64,000 bases of DNA from Caballeronia megalochromosomata. GTDB taxonomy: Bacteria > Pseudomonadota > Gammaproteobacteria > Burkholderiales > Burkholderiaceae. The DNA lies in contig LRBF01000030.1 in NCBI GenBank assembly GCA_001580565.1, forward strand, positions 1 to 64,000, in the 5' to 3' direction. Of this stretch, positions 1 through 9,387 are shown piece by piece. Below the pieces are notes generated by a model. The model did no database searches. It was not told the DNA's origin and was given only the letters and a program-made list of their open reading frames with translations. Each line of letters opens with the position of its first letter. Position 1 is the first letter of the stretch. The position numbers were made by a program, and so were the translations under genes.

Positions 1-343
1 CCCCGCGTAGCGCTGTGCCGAAGCTATTTCGTGCTGAACCTGCGCCCTTTGGGTACTAGCTTGTCAGATCGTGCGCGGTCCAAGCCCGGTGAGTTTTGTG
101 GGGGCACTCGCTACAGCCGGGCCATTCAGCCAATCGCCTGTGCCGCGGCCGGCGTGAAGCACTTTGGATGGGAAAGCTGCTTTCTTTGCCTACTTTCTTT
201 GCAGCAGCAAAGAAAGTAGGTGCCGCCCCGCACAGGGGCAACGCCAATAAACCGACACGAAAACGGGATCCGGCGACCTCAGCCACATCCACCGCCCATT
301 ACAGGCACAATCGGCGTTTCGCATCTGGACAAACCCGCGCCGC
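1..343. other. Intergenic start of window, no confident gene
   Basis: No open frame here has a convincing start signal or a recognisable product. The overlapping frames on both strands look like GC-rich shadows. The only clear structure is the palindromic repeat listed separately. The stretch precedes the prolyl oligopeptidase gene and probably holds its promoter, but I see no strong -35/-10 pair. Confidence 0.5.
190..219. repeat. Perfect 13-bp palindrome of the Burkholderia-type dispersed repeat
   Basis: CTACTTTCTTTGC (190-202) pairs perfectly with GCAAAGAAAGTAG (207-219) around an AGCA loop. The flanks, TTTCTTTGC on the left and GTGCCGCCCCGCACAGGGGC on the right, match from memory a repeat found in many intergenic regions of Burkholderia-group genomes. 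A second, shorter CTTTCTTTGC copy overlaps the left side. Function is unknown; it could act as a REP-like element or an RNA hairpin. Confidence 0.75.
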
Positions 344-2455
344 ATGACCCTACTCACCTCGCACCCCGAACTCGCCTGGACCACGTCCGACACCCCCGAC
401 CCCTACATCGGCCTCGAAGCCTTGGGCGAAGCCCGTGTACAAGCCTGGGTCGATGCCCAGAACCGCCGCACCGAAGCCGCGTTCGGCAACACGCCAGAAG
501 CGCGTACGCTCGCCCAAAGGCTCGAAAAAGCGTACACATCGCAAGACCGCATCGTGTCGTGTTCGCGCTATGGCGACTGGGCCTACAACACCTGGCAGGA
601 CGACGCGCATCCGCTCGGCATCGTGCGACGCACGCCGTGGTCTTCGTGGCTGGAAGGCAAACCCGTCTGGGAAACGATCCTCGACGTCGACGCCCTCGAC
701 CTCAACACGCAAGAGAACGCCGACACCCGCTGGGCGCTCGCCGACTTCGACATGCGCTACCCCGATTACGACCGTGCGCTCGTGAGCCTCTCGCCGGGCG
801 GCTCGGACGCGTGCATCGTGTGCGAGTTCGATATCGCATCGAAAAGCTTCGTCGCGGATGGTTTCGTGCTGCCCGAGGTCGGCAAGCACGATATCTCGTG
901 GATCGATCGCGATACGGTCTATGTCGGCTGGGACGACAGCAAAACGAACCCGCGCCCCGCGCTCACGACCTCGGGCTTTCCGCGCGAGGCGCGGCGCTGG
1001 AAGCGCGGCACGCCGCTCGCGGATGCGCCCGTCGTGTTCGAAGGAAACCGGCGCGACGTGTCGGCGGGCGTGGACTACGATCCGATCGAAAAGCTGCATC
1101 TCGCATCGCGCGCGGTGACGTTTTACGACACGCTCAACTACTGGCTCGATGAGCCGTCGAACGAATGGCGCCAGTACGATCTGCCGGCGCACGCGGAAAT
1201 CGAGCACTGGAACGGCTGGCTCTTCGTGACGCCGCGTAAGTTCTGGAACGCGGGCGGCCGTCGCTACGCGCCCGGCACGCTGACCGTGATCCGGCGCGAC
1301 GCGTTTCTCGCAGGCTCGCGCCATTTCAGCGCCCTCTTCACGCCGTCCGAGCGCCTCGTGCTCGCGGGCATCGACTTCACGAAGCACTGGCTGATCGTCT
1401 CGCAAATGGACGACGGCACGCCGCGCGTCACGCTGCTGAGCCCGCCCGCGGCGCTCGAAGGCGAGTGGGCCTCGCGCGAATTCGCGCTGCCGGACGCGAG
1501 CCAGTCCTGGGTCGATTCGATCGACAGCGAGCGCGACGACACCGTGCTCATCCACGTCGAGCATTTTCTGATGCCGCCGACGCTCTACCACGCGGATCTC
1601 GCGAACGACGCGCCGTGGCAACTGCTCGCGCGCCTTCCCGCCCAGTTCGATGCAACCGGCCTCACCGCCGTGCGCCGCCACGCAATCGCGCCGGACGGCG
1701 AGCGCATTCCCTACTGGCTGATCGGACGCGATGTCGAGACGCGCACGGACGCGCGCCCTTGCCTGCTCTACGGCTACGGCGGCTTCGAAGTCGCACTCGA
1801 TCCCGGCTACGACGCGACGACCGGCATCGCGTGGCTCGAACGCGGCGGGCTTTACGCGGTCGCGAACATTCGCGGCGGCGGCGAGTTCGGACCGGCCTGG
1901 CATCAGGCAGCGCTGCGCGAGAACCGCCAGATTTCCTTCGACGATTTCAGCGCGGTAGCCGAGGCGCTCATCGCGACGGGCATCACCACGGCAAAACAAC
2001 TGGCGATTCGCGGCGGCAGCAACGGCGGCCTGCTCACGGGCGTCTGCATGATCCAGCGGCCCGAGCTGTTCGGCGCGGTGCTCTCGGAAGTGCCGCTGCT
2101 CGACATGGCGCGCTTTCACCTGCTGCTGCAAGGCGCATCGTGGATCGACGAATACGGCGACCCCGACGACGCCGGCGAACTGCGTCATCTGCTGGCGTAC
2201 TCGCCGTATCAGAACGTGAAGGCGGAACGCGCGTATCCGCCGGTGCTCTTCACGTCATCGACGAGCGATGACCGCGTGCATCCCGGCCACGCGCGCAAGA
2301 TGGCCGCGAAGATGCAGGCGCAAGGTCACGCGAACGTCTGGTATCAGGAAACCGGCGAAGGCGGACACGGCGCGGGCGTCGAGCCGGAAGCTGTCGCGCA
2401 GGCGGAAGCGGCCGCGTTCACGTTCCTCGCGGCGACCATCGGGCCGCTCGCCTGA
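344..2455 (+). CDS. Prolyl oligopeptidase family serine peptidase (S9A)
   Basis: This 703-residue cytoplasmic-type protein has no signal peptide. Members of S9A cleave short peptides after proline. The N-terminal part (about 1-420) matches the seven-bladed propeller that screens substrates, opening with a PDPYIGLEALGEARVQAW-like segment. The C-terminal part is the alpha/beta hydrolase: nucleophile Ser559 in GGSNGG, acid Asp642/643 in TSDDRVHPGH, and His675 in GEGGHGAG. Length fits the family (about 680-710). It stands alone on the plus strand, its stop facing the convergent exporter gene one base away. Exact substrate preference cannot be read from sequence; oligopeptidase B is less likely because the propeller start and DDRV context resemble prolyl enzymes. 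Confidence 0.9.
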   Translation: MTLLTSHPELAWTTSDTPDPYIGLEALGEARVQAWVDAQNRRTEAAFGNTPEARTLAQRLEKAYTSQDRIVSCSRYGDWAYNTWQDDAHPLGIVRRTPWSSWLEGKPVWETILDVDALDLNTQENADTRWALADFDMRYPDYDRALVSLSPGGSDACIVCEFDIASKSFVADGFVLPEVGKHDISWIDRDTVYVGWDDSKTNPRPALTTSGFPREARRWKRGTPLADAPVVFEGNRRDVSAGVDYDPIEKLHLASRAVTFYDTLNYWLDEPSNEWRQYDLPAHAEIEHWNGWLFVTPRKFWNAGGRRYAPGTLTVIRRDAFLAGSRHFSALFTPSERLVLAGIDFTKHWLIVSQMDDGTPRVTLLSPPAALEGEWASREFALPDASQSWVDSIDSERDDTVLIHVEHFLMPPTLYHADLANDAPWQLLARLPAQFDATGLTAVRRHAIAPDGERIPYWLIGRDVETRTDARPCLLYGYGGFEVALDPGYDATTGIAWLERGGLYAVANIRGGGEFGPAWHQAALRENRQISFDDFSAVAEALIATGITTAKQLAIRGGSNGGLLTGVCMIQRPELFGAVLSEVPLLDMARFHLLLQGASWIDEYGDPDDAGELRHLLAYSPYQNVKAERAYPPVLFTSSTSDDRVHPGHARKMAAKMQAQGHANVWYQETGEGGHGAGVEPEAVAQAEAAAFTFLAATIGPLA

Positions 2456-2456
2456 T

Positions 2457-3668
2457 TCAGACCTTCACGGGCGCCGCGTGCGAACGCAGCACCAGCGTGC
2501 GCCCGGCGTAGGTCAACACGCCGCATACGCCGATCACGATCCCCATGCCGTGCGGCGATACATCGTGAAAAAGGCCGACCGCGAGACTCGCGAGCGCGCC
2601 GAGCGCGAGCTGCATCGCGCCGAAGACGGCAGCGGCCGCGCCCGCGTTGCGCGGATACCGATGCATCAGCTCGGTCGTGCAATTGGCCGACAGCAAGCCG
2701 ACCACGCCGACGACGAAGAACAGCGTCGCGACGATCGACCACAGGCCGCCCCAGCCCGTCAGCGACACGAGCGCGACCGCGAGCGCTGCCACGACGCTCA
2801 CGAACGACGCGGCCGAGATCATCTTCATCGCGCCGACGCGGCCGACGAGCTTCGTGTTGAGCACGTTCCCCGTGATGATGCCGACGATGTTCAGCCCGAA
2901 CAGCAGCCCGTAGTACTGCGGCTTTACGTGGAAGAAATCGATATAGACGAACGGCGTCGCGGTGATGTACGCGAACATCGACGCGAACGCCATGCCGCCG
3001 CACATCATGTGGCCCCAGGTGACCGGATCGGTCAGCAAATGCCCGTACGCGGCGAACGACTTGCCGACCGCCGCGCTCGCGCGCTTCTCCTTCGGCCAGG
3101 TCTCGGGCACGCGCAGGAAGGCGGTCACCGCGCAGGTCAGACCGAAGAGCGTCAGCGCGACGAACACCACGCGCCAGCCGCCGAGCAGCAGCAATTGCCC
3201 GCCGATCAACGGCGCGAGCAAGGGCCCGATCGACGTAACGATGGACAGCATCGACAGCACGCGGGCGGCGTCGGTCGGCTCGTGGGCATCGCGGGCGATG
3301 GCGCGCGCGAGCACCGATGCCGCGCCCGCGCCGAGCGCCTGCAGGAAGCGCACGAAGACAAGGGCATCGATGGAAAACGCCACCGCGCAGCCGATGCTCG
3401 CGAGCGCGTACAGCGCGATGCCGCCGAGCAGGACGGGCCTGCGGCCGTAGGCGTCGGACATCGGCCCGTAGAGCAGCATGCCGAACGAGAAGCCGAACAT
3501 GAAGCTCGTGAGCGTGCTTTGCGCGGCGGCCGGGCTCGTGCCGAACGAGGCGGCGAGCGAAGGCAGGCTCGGCAGATACATGTCGATCGACAGCGGGCCG
3601 CACGCCGCGAGCGCGCCGAGCAACAGGATCAGCCGGCCGTCGGGCCGGCGCCGGGTGGTGTCGGGCAT
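2457..3668 (-). CDS. Bcr/CflA-type multidrug efflux MFS transporter
   Basis: The 403-residue protein has about 12 hydrophobic segments and is an inner-membrane drug/proton antiporter of the DHA1 group. SIDMYLPSLP at residues 27-36 in the first helix is typical of Bcr/CflA. GPMSDAYGRRPVLL at 68-81 is the MFS motif A loop between helices 2 and 3. Family members export compounds such as bicyclomycin, chloramphenicol or sulfonamides, but the substrate here is unknown. The gene is monocistronic and convergent with the peptidase. No dedicated regulator lies beside it. Confidence 0.85.
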   Translation of the reverse strand: MPDTTRRRPDGRLILLLGALAACGPLSIDMYLPSLPSLAASFGTSPAAAQSTLTSFMFGFSFGMLLYGPMSDAYGRRPVLLGGIALYALASIGCAVAFSIDALVFVRFLQALGAGAASVLARAIARDAHEPTDAARVLSMLSIVTSIGPLLAPLIGGQLLLLGGWRVVFVALTLFGLTCAVTAFLRVPETWPKEKRASAAVGKSFAAYGHLLTDPVTWGHMMCGGMAFASMFAYITATPFVYIDFFHVKPQYYGLLFGLNIVGIITGNVLNTKLVGRVGAMKMISAASFVSVVAALAVALVSLTGWGGLWSIVATLFFVVGVVGLLSANCTTELMHRYPRNAGAAAAVFGAMQLALGALASLAVGLFHDVSPHGMGIVIGVCGVLTYAGRTLVLRSHAAPVKV

Positions 3669-3817
3669 GGAATTCGGAAGACGGGGATGAGTGGAGGCGA
3701 CGCAGCCTTGCGCGTCAGGCGAGCGACCATTGTACGCGAGGCCCCGGCGTGATCCGGCCCTGACCGCCGCGTTGCGCTAAGCTCATCGCTCGTCTCCTTG
3801 TTCCCTTCGCCGATCCG

Positions 3818-4309
3818 ATGACCGCCTTTCTCCTGATCTGGAGCCCCAAAAAATGGCCTTGGCCCGAGTTGCCCGACTTTGCGCGGCGCGTGGCCGCGGG
3901 CGATGCCGTCGCCGATGTATGGGGCTGCGGCACCGCGCGCGGACTCCTGCCGGGCGATCGCGTGTTCGTGCATCGCGTGTCGCAGGAACCGAAGGGCGTG
4001 TTCGCATCGGGCTGGGTGACGCGCGCGCCGTACGAAGTGCCCGACGCCGGCATCAAACGCGGCTATCGGCTGTGCATCGACTTCGTGTACGACTGGCTCG
4101 TCGATGCGCACGAGAGCGTCGTCGTCACGCGCGACGAATTGCGCGCGCATCCGTTCTCGGTGCAGACGTGGGACGCGCAGATGTCCGGCACGCTCATCAA
4201 GCCGATGGCCGAAGGCGCGCTGGAAAAGCTGTGGACCGAGCGGACCGGACGCCGCTCGCGGCCTTCCGCGCCGTCCGCGCCCGCGAAACGATCACCCTCG
4301 TCCGCCTAG
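3818..4309 (+). CDS. EVE-like (PUA-superfamily) domain protein, hypothetical
   Basis: A 163-residue soluble protein. The start [12 protein letters not shown], the central [20 protein letters not shown] and then [10 protein letters not shown] follow the pattern of EVE domains: an initial beta strand with Trp, then GDRV followed by a strand and a GxV-type turn. EVE domains read modified bases in DNA or RNA. I infer the relation from pattern, not from an alignment. The C-terminal 20 residues are low-complexity Ser/Pro/Arg. It lies between a divergent exporter and hemL, with no restriction or modification gene beside it, so the context gives no function. Confidence 0.6.
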   Translation: MTAFLLIWSPKKWPWPELPDFARRVAAGDAVADVWGCGTARGLLPGDRVFVHRVSQEPKGVFASGWVTRAPYEVPDAGIKRGYRLCIDFVYDWLVDAHESVVVTRDELRAHPFSVQTWDAQMSGTLIKPMAEGALEKLWTERTGRRSRPSAPSAPAKRSPSSA

Positions 4310-4463
4310 GTGCGATGCGGCCCGTTCGCAACGACTCCGGTACAATTTCAGCATCGTTTCATCGCGTCGGACCGCGCGTCTTACAGGCCGCGCTCGCCGC
4401 CGTTCGAGCGTCCGGTCCGCCCTTCGCGACTCCCGCATCCACTTTCAGCGCAGGCCTTCATCC

Positions 4464-5747
4464 ATGTCCAAGAATCAAGCTCTCTTCGAACGCGCCCAGC
4501 GAACCATTCCCGGCGGCGTGAACTCGCCGGTGCGGGCGTTCCGCTCGGTCGGCGGCACGCCGCGCTTCATCGAGCGCGCGCAAGGCGCGTATTTCTGGGA
4601 CGCGGACGGCAAGCGCTATATCGACTACATCGGCTCGTGGGGCCCGATGATCCTCGGTCACGTCCATCCCGAAGTGCTCGACGCGGTTCAGGGCGTGCTC
4701 GCGAACGGCTTTTCGTTCGGCGCGCCGACGGAAGCCGAAATCGAGATCGCCGAAGAAATCTGCAAGCTCGTGCCGTCGATCGAACAGGTGCGCATGGTGT
4801 CGTCCGGCACCGAAGCGACGATGAGCGCGCTGCGCCTCGCGCGCGGCTTCACGAACCGCAGCCGCATCATCAAGTTCGAGGGCTGCTATCACGGTCACGC
4901 GGACAGCCTGCTCGTCAAGGCCGGTTCCGGTCTGCTGACGTTCGGCAATCCGACGTCCGCGGGCGTGCCCGCCGATATCGCGAAGCACACGACCGTGCTC
5001 GAATACAACAACGTCGAGCAGCTCGACGACGCCTTCAAGGCGTTCGGCTCGGAAATCGCGTCGGTGATCGTCGAGCCGGTCGCGGGCAACATGAACCTCG
5101 TGCGCGCGACGCCCGAATTCCTCAACGCGCTGCGCGAGCGCTGCAGCGAGTACGGCGCGGTGCTGATCTTCGACGAAGTGATGTGCGGTTTTCGTGTCGC
5201 GCTCGGCGGCGCGCAGGAGGTCTACGGCATCAAGCCCGACCTCACGTGTCTCGGCAAGGTCATCGGCGGGGGCATGCCGGCGGCGGCGTTCGGCGGACGC
5301 CGGGACATCATGGCGCATCTCGCGCCGCTCGGCGGCGTGTATCAGGCAGGCACGCTGTCGGGCAATCCGGTTGCGGTGGCGGCGGGCCTCAAGACGCTCC
5401 AACTGATCCAGCGCCCCGGTTTCCACGACGATCTCGCCAAACAGACGCGCAAGCTGGTCGACGGCCTGACCGCCGCCGCCCGCGAGGCGAAAGTACCCTT
5501 CTCCGCAGATTCGATCGGCGGCATGTTCGGCCTGTATTTCATGGATTCGGTGCCGGGCAGCTTCGCGCAGATCCAGCAAGGCGACACGAAGCGCTTCAAT
5601 GCGTTCTTCCACGCGATGCTCGACGCTGGCGTGTACTTCGCGCCGTCGGCGTTCGAGGCGGGATTCGTGTCGAGCGCGCACGACGACGCCGTGATCGACG
5701 CGACGATCGACGCCGCGCGCGGCGCGTTCGCGTCGCTCGCCGCCTGA
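4464..5747 (+). CDS. hemL: Glutamate-1-semialdehyde 2,1-aminomutase
   Basis: HemL is the PLP enzyme that converts glutamate-1-semialdehyde to 5-aminolevulinate, the committed precursor of heme. At 427 residues it has the family's exact length. The start [20 protein letters not shown] is typical. Lys265 in [17 protein letters not shown] is the PLP Schiff-base lysine, and [15 protein letters not shown] near residue 120 binds the cofactor phosphate. The start at 4464 was chosen by family alignment, as the open frame runs far upstream. A TACAAT hexamer at 4341-4346 may be the -10 box. It is followed 18 bases later by ribD. Confidence 0.97.
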   Translation: MSKNQALFERAQRTIPGGVNSPVRAFRSVGGTPRFIERAQGAYFWDADGKRYIDYIGSWGPMILGHVHPEVLDAVQGVLANGFSFGAPTEAEIEIAEEICKLVPSIEQVRMVSSGTEATMSALRLARGFTNRSRIIKFEGCYHGHADSLLVKAGSGLLTFGNPTSAGVPADIAKHTTVLEYNNVEQLDDAFKAFGSEIASVIVEPVAGNMNLVRATPEFLNALRERCSEYGAVLIFDEVMCGFRVALGGAQEVYGIKPDLTCLGKVIGGGMPAAAFGGRRDIMAHLAPLGGVYQAGTLSGNPVAVAAGLKTLQLIQRPGFHDDLAKQTRKLVDGLTAAAREAKVPFSADSIGGMFGLYFMDSVPGSFAQIQQGDTKRFNAFFHAMLDAGVYFAPSAFEAGFVSSAHDDAVIDATIDAARGAFASLAA

Positions 5748-5765
5748 CGCCCGCGGGCCGCGCCG

Positions 5766-6878
5766 ATGTTCTCGCAAACCGACTTCACCCACATGGAGCG
5801 CGCGCTCGCGCTCGCTTCGAAGGGCATGTACACGACCACGCCGAATCCGCGCGTCGGCTGCGTGCTCGTCAAGAACGGCGAAGTGATCGGCATGGGCTAC
5901 ACACAGCCGGCCGGTCAGGATCACGCCGAAGTGCAGGCGCTCAAAGACGCCCGCTCGCGCGGCAAGGATCCGCGCGGCGCGACGGCGTATGTGTCGCTCG
6001 AACCGTGCAGCCATTTCGGGCGCACGCCGCCGTGCGCGCACGCGCTCATCGATGCGCGCGTCGAAAAAGTGATCGCCGCGATGGAGGATCCGAACCCGTC
6101 GGTGTCCGGCCGCGGTCTCACGATGCTGCGCGATGCGGGCATCGACGTGCGCTGCGGTCTGCTCGCGACCGAAGCGCACGAGATGAACATCGGCTTCGTT
6201 TCGCGCATGACGCGCCGCCGGCCGTGGGTGCGCATGAAAGTCGCGGCCACGCTCGACGGCCGCACCGGCCTGCCCACGGGCGAAAGCCAGTGGATCACCG
6301 GCGAGGACGCGCGCGCCGACGGCCACGCGTGGCGCGCCCGCGCCTGCGCCATCCTGACGGGCATCGGCACGGTGCGCGAGGACGATCCGCAACTCACCGT
6401 GCGCGCGGTGGACACGCCGCGCCAGCCGCAACGCGTGCTGATCGACAGCCGTCTGGACGTGCCCTTGCAGGCGCGCATGCTCGACGGCGCGCCGCCGTGG
6501 ATCTTCCATGCCGCCGACGCCGATCCCTCGCGCATTGAAACGCTGCGCGAAAAAGGCGCGGACCTGATCGAACTGTCGAACGAACACGGCAAGGTCGATC
6601 TGCCCGCGATGCTCACCGCGCTCGCCGATCGCGGCATCAACGAGTTGCACGTGGAAGCGGGTCACAAGCTGAACGGCTCGCTGCTGCGCGAGGGCTGTGT
6701 CGACGAGCTGCTGGTCTATCTCGCGCCGAGCCTGCTCGGCAGCGCGCCCGGCATGTTTGACTTCGCGCCGCCCGGCACGCTCGATGCCCGGCCGCATCTG
6801 AAGTTTCATCGCATCGACCGGCTCGGCGACGATCTGCGCATCCTCGCGCGCTTCGCCGAGGCTTACGTCGCGAGCTGA
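5766..6878 (+). CDS. ribD: Bifunctional riboflavin deaminase/reductase RibD
   Basis: RibD performs the second and third steps of the GTP branch of riboflavin synthesis: deamination of the pyrimidinone, then NADPH reduction of the ribosyl side chain. The N-terminal CDA-like deaminase carries zinc ligands His53 (HAEVQAL), Cys81 (EPCSHFGRTPPC) and Cys90. The C-terminal reductase starts near residue 150 (RPWVRMKVAATLDGRTGLP) and contains WITGEDAR. At 370 residues it is full length. It begins 18 bases after hemL and is followed by riboflavin synthase, so the genes are probably co-transcribed. Confidence 0.96.
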   Translation: MFSQTDFTHMERALALASKGMYTTTPNPRVGCVLVKNGEVIGMGYTQPAGQDHAEVQALKDARSRGKDPRGATAYVSLEPCSHFGRTPPCAHALIDARVEKVIAAMEDPNPSVSGRGLTMLRDAGIDVRCGLLATEAHEMNIGFVSRMTRRRPWVRMKVAATLDGRTGLPTGESQWITGEDARADGHAWRARACAILTGIGTVREDDPQLTVRAVDTPRQPQRVLIDSRLDVPLQARMLDGAPPWIFHAADADPSRIETLREKGADLIELSNEHGKVDLPAMLTALADRGINELHVEAGHKLNGSLLREGCVDELLVYLAPSLLGSAPGMFDFAPPGTLDARPHLKFHRIDRLGDDLRILARFAEAYVAS

Positions 6879-6906
6879 TTACTCACCGATTCAAGGAACG
6901 AAGCCG

Positions 6907-7521
6907 ATGTTTACAGGAATTGTCGCGGCAGTGGGCCGCATCGAAAAGGTCGCGCCGCTCGGTTCGGAACCGGAAGCGGGCGTTCGTCTGACGGTCGCCG
7001 CGGGCGATCTCGATCTCGCCGATGTCGAACTCGGTGACAGCATCGCGATTCAGGGCGCGTGCATGACGGTGGTGCAGAAATCCGCCGATGCGTTCGATGT
7101 CGACGTGTCGCGCGAAAGCCTCAACAAGACGGTCGGCCTCGGCGACGCGGGCGCCGGCGTGAATCTGGAGAAGGCGTTGCGCGCGCATGACCGGCTCGGC
7201 GGGCATCTCGTTTCCGGTCACGTCGATGGATTGGGCGTCGTGTCGAAGTTCGAAGCCGTCGGCGAATCGCACGAATTGCGCATCGTCGCGCCGAAGGACA
7301 TCGGCAAATATCTGGCTTACAAGGGTTCGGTGACGGTGAACGGCGTGAGCCTCACCGTGAACACCGTCAGCGACCGCGCCGACGGCTGCGAGTTCTCCAT
7401 CAACCTGATTCCGCATACCGTCGAAGTCACGACGCTCAAGGCGCTTTCGAAAGGCGCGAAGGTCAATCTGGAAATCGATCTGATCGCGCGCTATGTCGAG
7501 CGGATGATGAACGCGCGGTGA
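6907..7521 (+). CDS. ribE: Riboflavin synthase, alpha subunit
   Basis: This enzyme dismutates two 6,7-dimethyl-8-ribityllumazine molecules into riboflavin and the pyrimidinedione. The 204-residue protein begins MFTGIVAAVG, the family signature. It has two tandem lumazine-binding barrels: the first with GDSIAIQGACMTV, the second from about residue 97 with HLVSGHVDGLG and a VNGVSLTVN repeat. The start is preceded by an AAGGAACG-type ribosome site. It is 28 bases downstream of ribD. Also named ribC in some schemes. Confidence 0.95.
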   Translation: MFTGIVAAVGRIEKVAPLGSEPEAGVRLTVAAGDLDLADVELGDSIAIQGACMTVVQKSADAFDVDVSRESLNKTVGLGDAGAGVNLEKALRAHDRLGGHLVSGHVDGLGVVSKFEAVGESHELRIVAPKDIGKYLAYKGSVTVNGVSLTVNTVSDRADGCEFSINLIPHTVEVTTLKALSKGAKVNLEIDLIARYVERMMNAR

Positions 7522-7659
7522 TCTGAGCGTTTTCTTGCGCGGCGCGGCACAGGCTGGTCGTTTCGCGACGAAGCCTGCCCGCCGATTTCACCGACTGTCC
7601 ATCGGCCGTGGCGTAAAATACGCGCTTTCCCCAAACCGGACCCCGCACGGGACGTCATC

Positions 7660-8823
7660 ATGTCGCTCGCCTCCACTCCTGAGATCATCGCTGAACTGAA
7701 AGCCGGCCGGATGGTGATCCTCGTCGACGAAGAAGACCGCGAAAATGAAGGCGATCTCGTCATCGCCGCCGAATTCGTCACACCCGAAGCCATCAATTTC
7801 ATGGCGAAGCACGGCCGCGGGCTCATTTGCCTCACGCTCACGCAGGAACGCTGCCGGCAACTGAACCTGCCGCTCATGACGCACCGCAACGGCACGCAGT
7901 ACGGCACGGCCTTCACGGTGAGCATCGAAGCCGCCGAAGGCGTGACGACCGGCATTTCCGCCTCGGACCGCGCGAAGACCATCGCGACGGCGGTCGCGCA
8001 CGACGCGCGCGCCGAGCACATCGTCCAGCCGGGCCACGTGTTCCCGATCATGGCGCAGCCGGGCGGCGTGCTCGTGCGCGCGGGCCACACCGAGGCCGGC
8101 TGCGATCTGACCGCGCTCGCGGGTCTCACGCCCGCTGCGGTGATCTGCGAGATCATCAAGGACGACGGCGAGATGGCGCGCCTGCCGGACCTGATCGAAT
8201 TCAGCCAGCAGCACGGCATCAAGATCGGCACGATCGCCGATCTGATCCATTACCGCAGCCGCACCGAGTCGATCATCGAGAAAGTCTGCGAACGCACCAT
8301 GCAGACCGCGCACGGCCCGTTCCGCGCGGTGCTGTATCGCGACGAGCCGACGCACTCGCCGCACATCGCCCTCGTGCGCGGCACGCCGCATCCCGACCGC
8401 GACACGCCGGTGCGCGTGCACGAGCCGCTCTCGGTGCTCGACCTGCTCGAAATCGATTCGTCGACGCACTCGTGGACCATCGACGCCGCGATGAAGGAAA
8501 TCGCCGCGCGCGATCTCGGCGCGATCGTCATGCTCAATTGCGGCGACACGAAGGAGCACCTCGTCGACGTGTTCCGCGCCTTCGACCAGAAGGACAAGGC
8601 CGCCGAGCTGAAGCGCCGGCCGATCGACTTCAAGACCTACGGCATCGGTGCGCAGATTCTGCGCGATATCGGTGTCGGCAAGATGGAAGTGCTCGCGACG
8701 CCGCGCAAACTCGGCAGCATGTCGGGCTACGGGCTCGAGGTGACGGGTTTCGTGCCGATGCCTGGCTGCCCCGCCACCGCCGCGCCGACAGACACCGCCA
8801 TCACCCAGTTGCGCTCGGCCTGA
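7660..8823 (+). CDS. ribB: 3,4-dihydroxy-2-butanone 4-phosphate synthase with degenerate GTP cyclohydrolase II-like domain (RibBX type)
   Basis: The N-terminal half (about 1-205) is a complete RibB. It has the metal/substrate loop DEEDRENEGD at 23-32, CLTLTQERC and His143 in HTEAGCDL, and it makes the four-carbon unit of riboflavin from ribulose 5-phosphate. The C-terminal half (about 206-387) has a RibA fold pattern with VRVHEPLSVLDLL at 251-263. The Cys-x2-GD...CDC zinc-binding segment of true GTP cyclohydrolase II is absent. Annotators usually call it RibBA, but the RibA activity is probably lost. A functional ribA should lie elsewhere. The 138 bases upstream hold a TAAAAT at 7614-7619 but no FMN riboswitch I can recognise. 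Confidence 0.92.
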   Translation: MSLASTPEIIAELKAGRMVILVDEEDRENEGDLVIAAEFVTPEAINFMAKHGRGLICLTLTQERCRQLNLPLMTHRNGTQYGTAFTVSIEAAEGVTTGISASDRAKTIATAVAHDARAEHIVQPGHVFPIMAQPGGVLVRAGHTEAGCDLTALAGLTPAAVICEIIKDDGEMARLPDLIEFSQQHGIKIGTIADLIHYRSRTESIIEKVCERTMQTAHGPFRAVLYRDEPTHSPHIALVRGTPHPDRDTPVRVHEPLSVLDLLEIDSSTHSWTIDAAMKEIAARDLGAIVMLNCGDTKEHLVDVFRAFDQKDKAAELKRRPIDFKTYGIGAQILRDIGVGKMEVLATPRKLGSMSGYGLEVTGFVPMPGCPATAAPTDTAITQLRSA

Positions 8824-8877
8824 GACCGCCGGCCGCACAACCCTATTCCACACAATTCCAAGGGAAGGACCTCATTC

Positions 8878-9387
8878 ATGGAAATCGGACAATACCAGCC
8901 GAACCTCGACGGTGACGGCTTGCGCATCGGCATCGTGCAGTCGCGCTTCAACGAACCGGTGTGCAACGGCCTTGCCGACGCGTGCATCGAGGAGCTGGAG
9001 CGCCTGGGCGTGATCGGCCAGGACGTGCTGCTCGTCACCGTGCCGGGCGCGCTCGAAATTCCGCTCGCGCTGCAAAAGCTCGCGGAATCCGGCCAGTTCG
9101 ACGCGCTGATCGCGCTCGGCGCCGTCGTGCGCGGCGAGACGTATCACTTCGAGCTCGTGTCGAACGAGAGCGGTTCGGGTATCTCGCGTATCGCGCTCGA
9201 TTTCGGTATTCCGGTCGCGAACGCCGTGCTGACGACCGAGAACGACGAGCAGGCCGTCGCCCGCATGACCGAAAAGGGCCGCGACGCCGCACGCGTGGCG
9301 GTCGAAATGGCGAATCTGTCCGTCGCGCTCGAACAGCTCGACGGCGATGAAGAAGACGAAGACGAAGAAGACGAGGACCGCGCATGA
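8878..9387 (+). CDS. ribH: 6,7-dimethyl-8-ribityllumazine synthase
   Basis: RibH condenses the pyrimidine intermediate with the four-carbon unit and forms an icosahedral or pentameric shell. The 169-residue protein has [12 protein letters not shown] near the start, [13 protein letters not shown], and the active-site stretch [12 protein letters not shown] with catalytic His. The last dozen residues are almost all Glu and Asp ([12 protein letters not shown]), a tail absent from most family members but known in Burkholderia relatives. Its stop overlaps the nusB start by four bases (ATGA), indicating translational coupling. Confidence 0.96.
   Translation: MEIGQYQPNLDGDGLRIGIVQSRFNEPVCNGLADACIEELERLGVIGQDVLLVTVPGALEIPLALQKLAESGQFDALIALGAVVRGETYHFELVSNESGSGISRIALDFGIPVANAVLTTENDEQAVARMTEKGRDAARVAVEMANLSVALEQLDGDEEDEDEEDEDRA

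Noticed and set aside
350..2188. 612-codon open frame on the minus strand opposite the peptidase
   Set aside because: It lies wholly within a gene with a full catalytic triad; it is Arg/Ala/Val-rich shadow composition with no recognisable domain.
4458..6809. 783-codon minus-strand frame across hemL and ribD
   Set aside because: It spans two well-supported genes and is a high-GC shadow rich in Arg and Ala.
7522..7659. FMN riboswitch before ribBA
   Set aside because: I looked for the conserved AGGGCGGGGTGAAA-type core and saw nothing like it in the 138-base gap.
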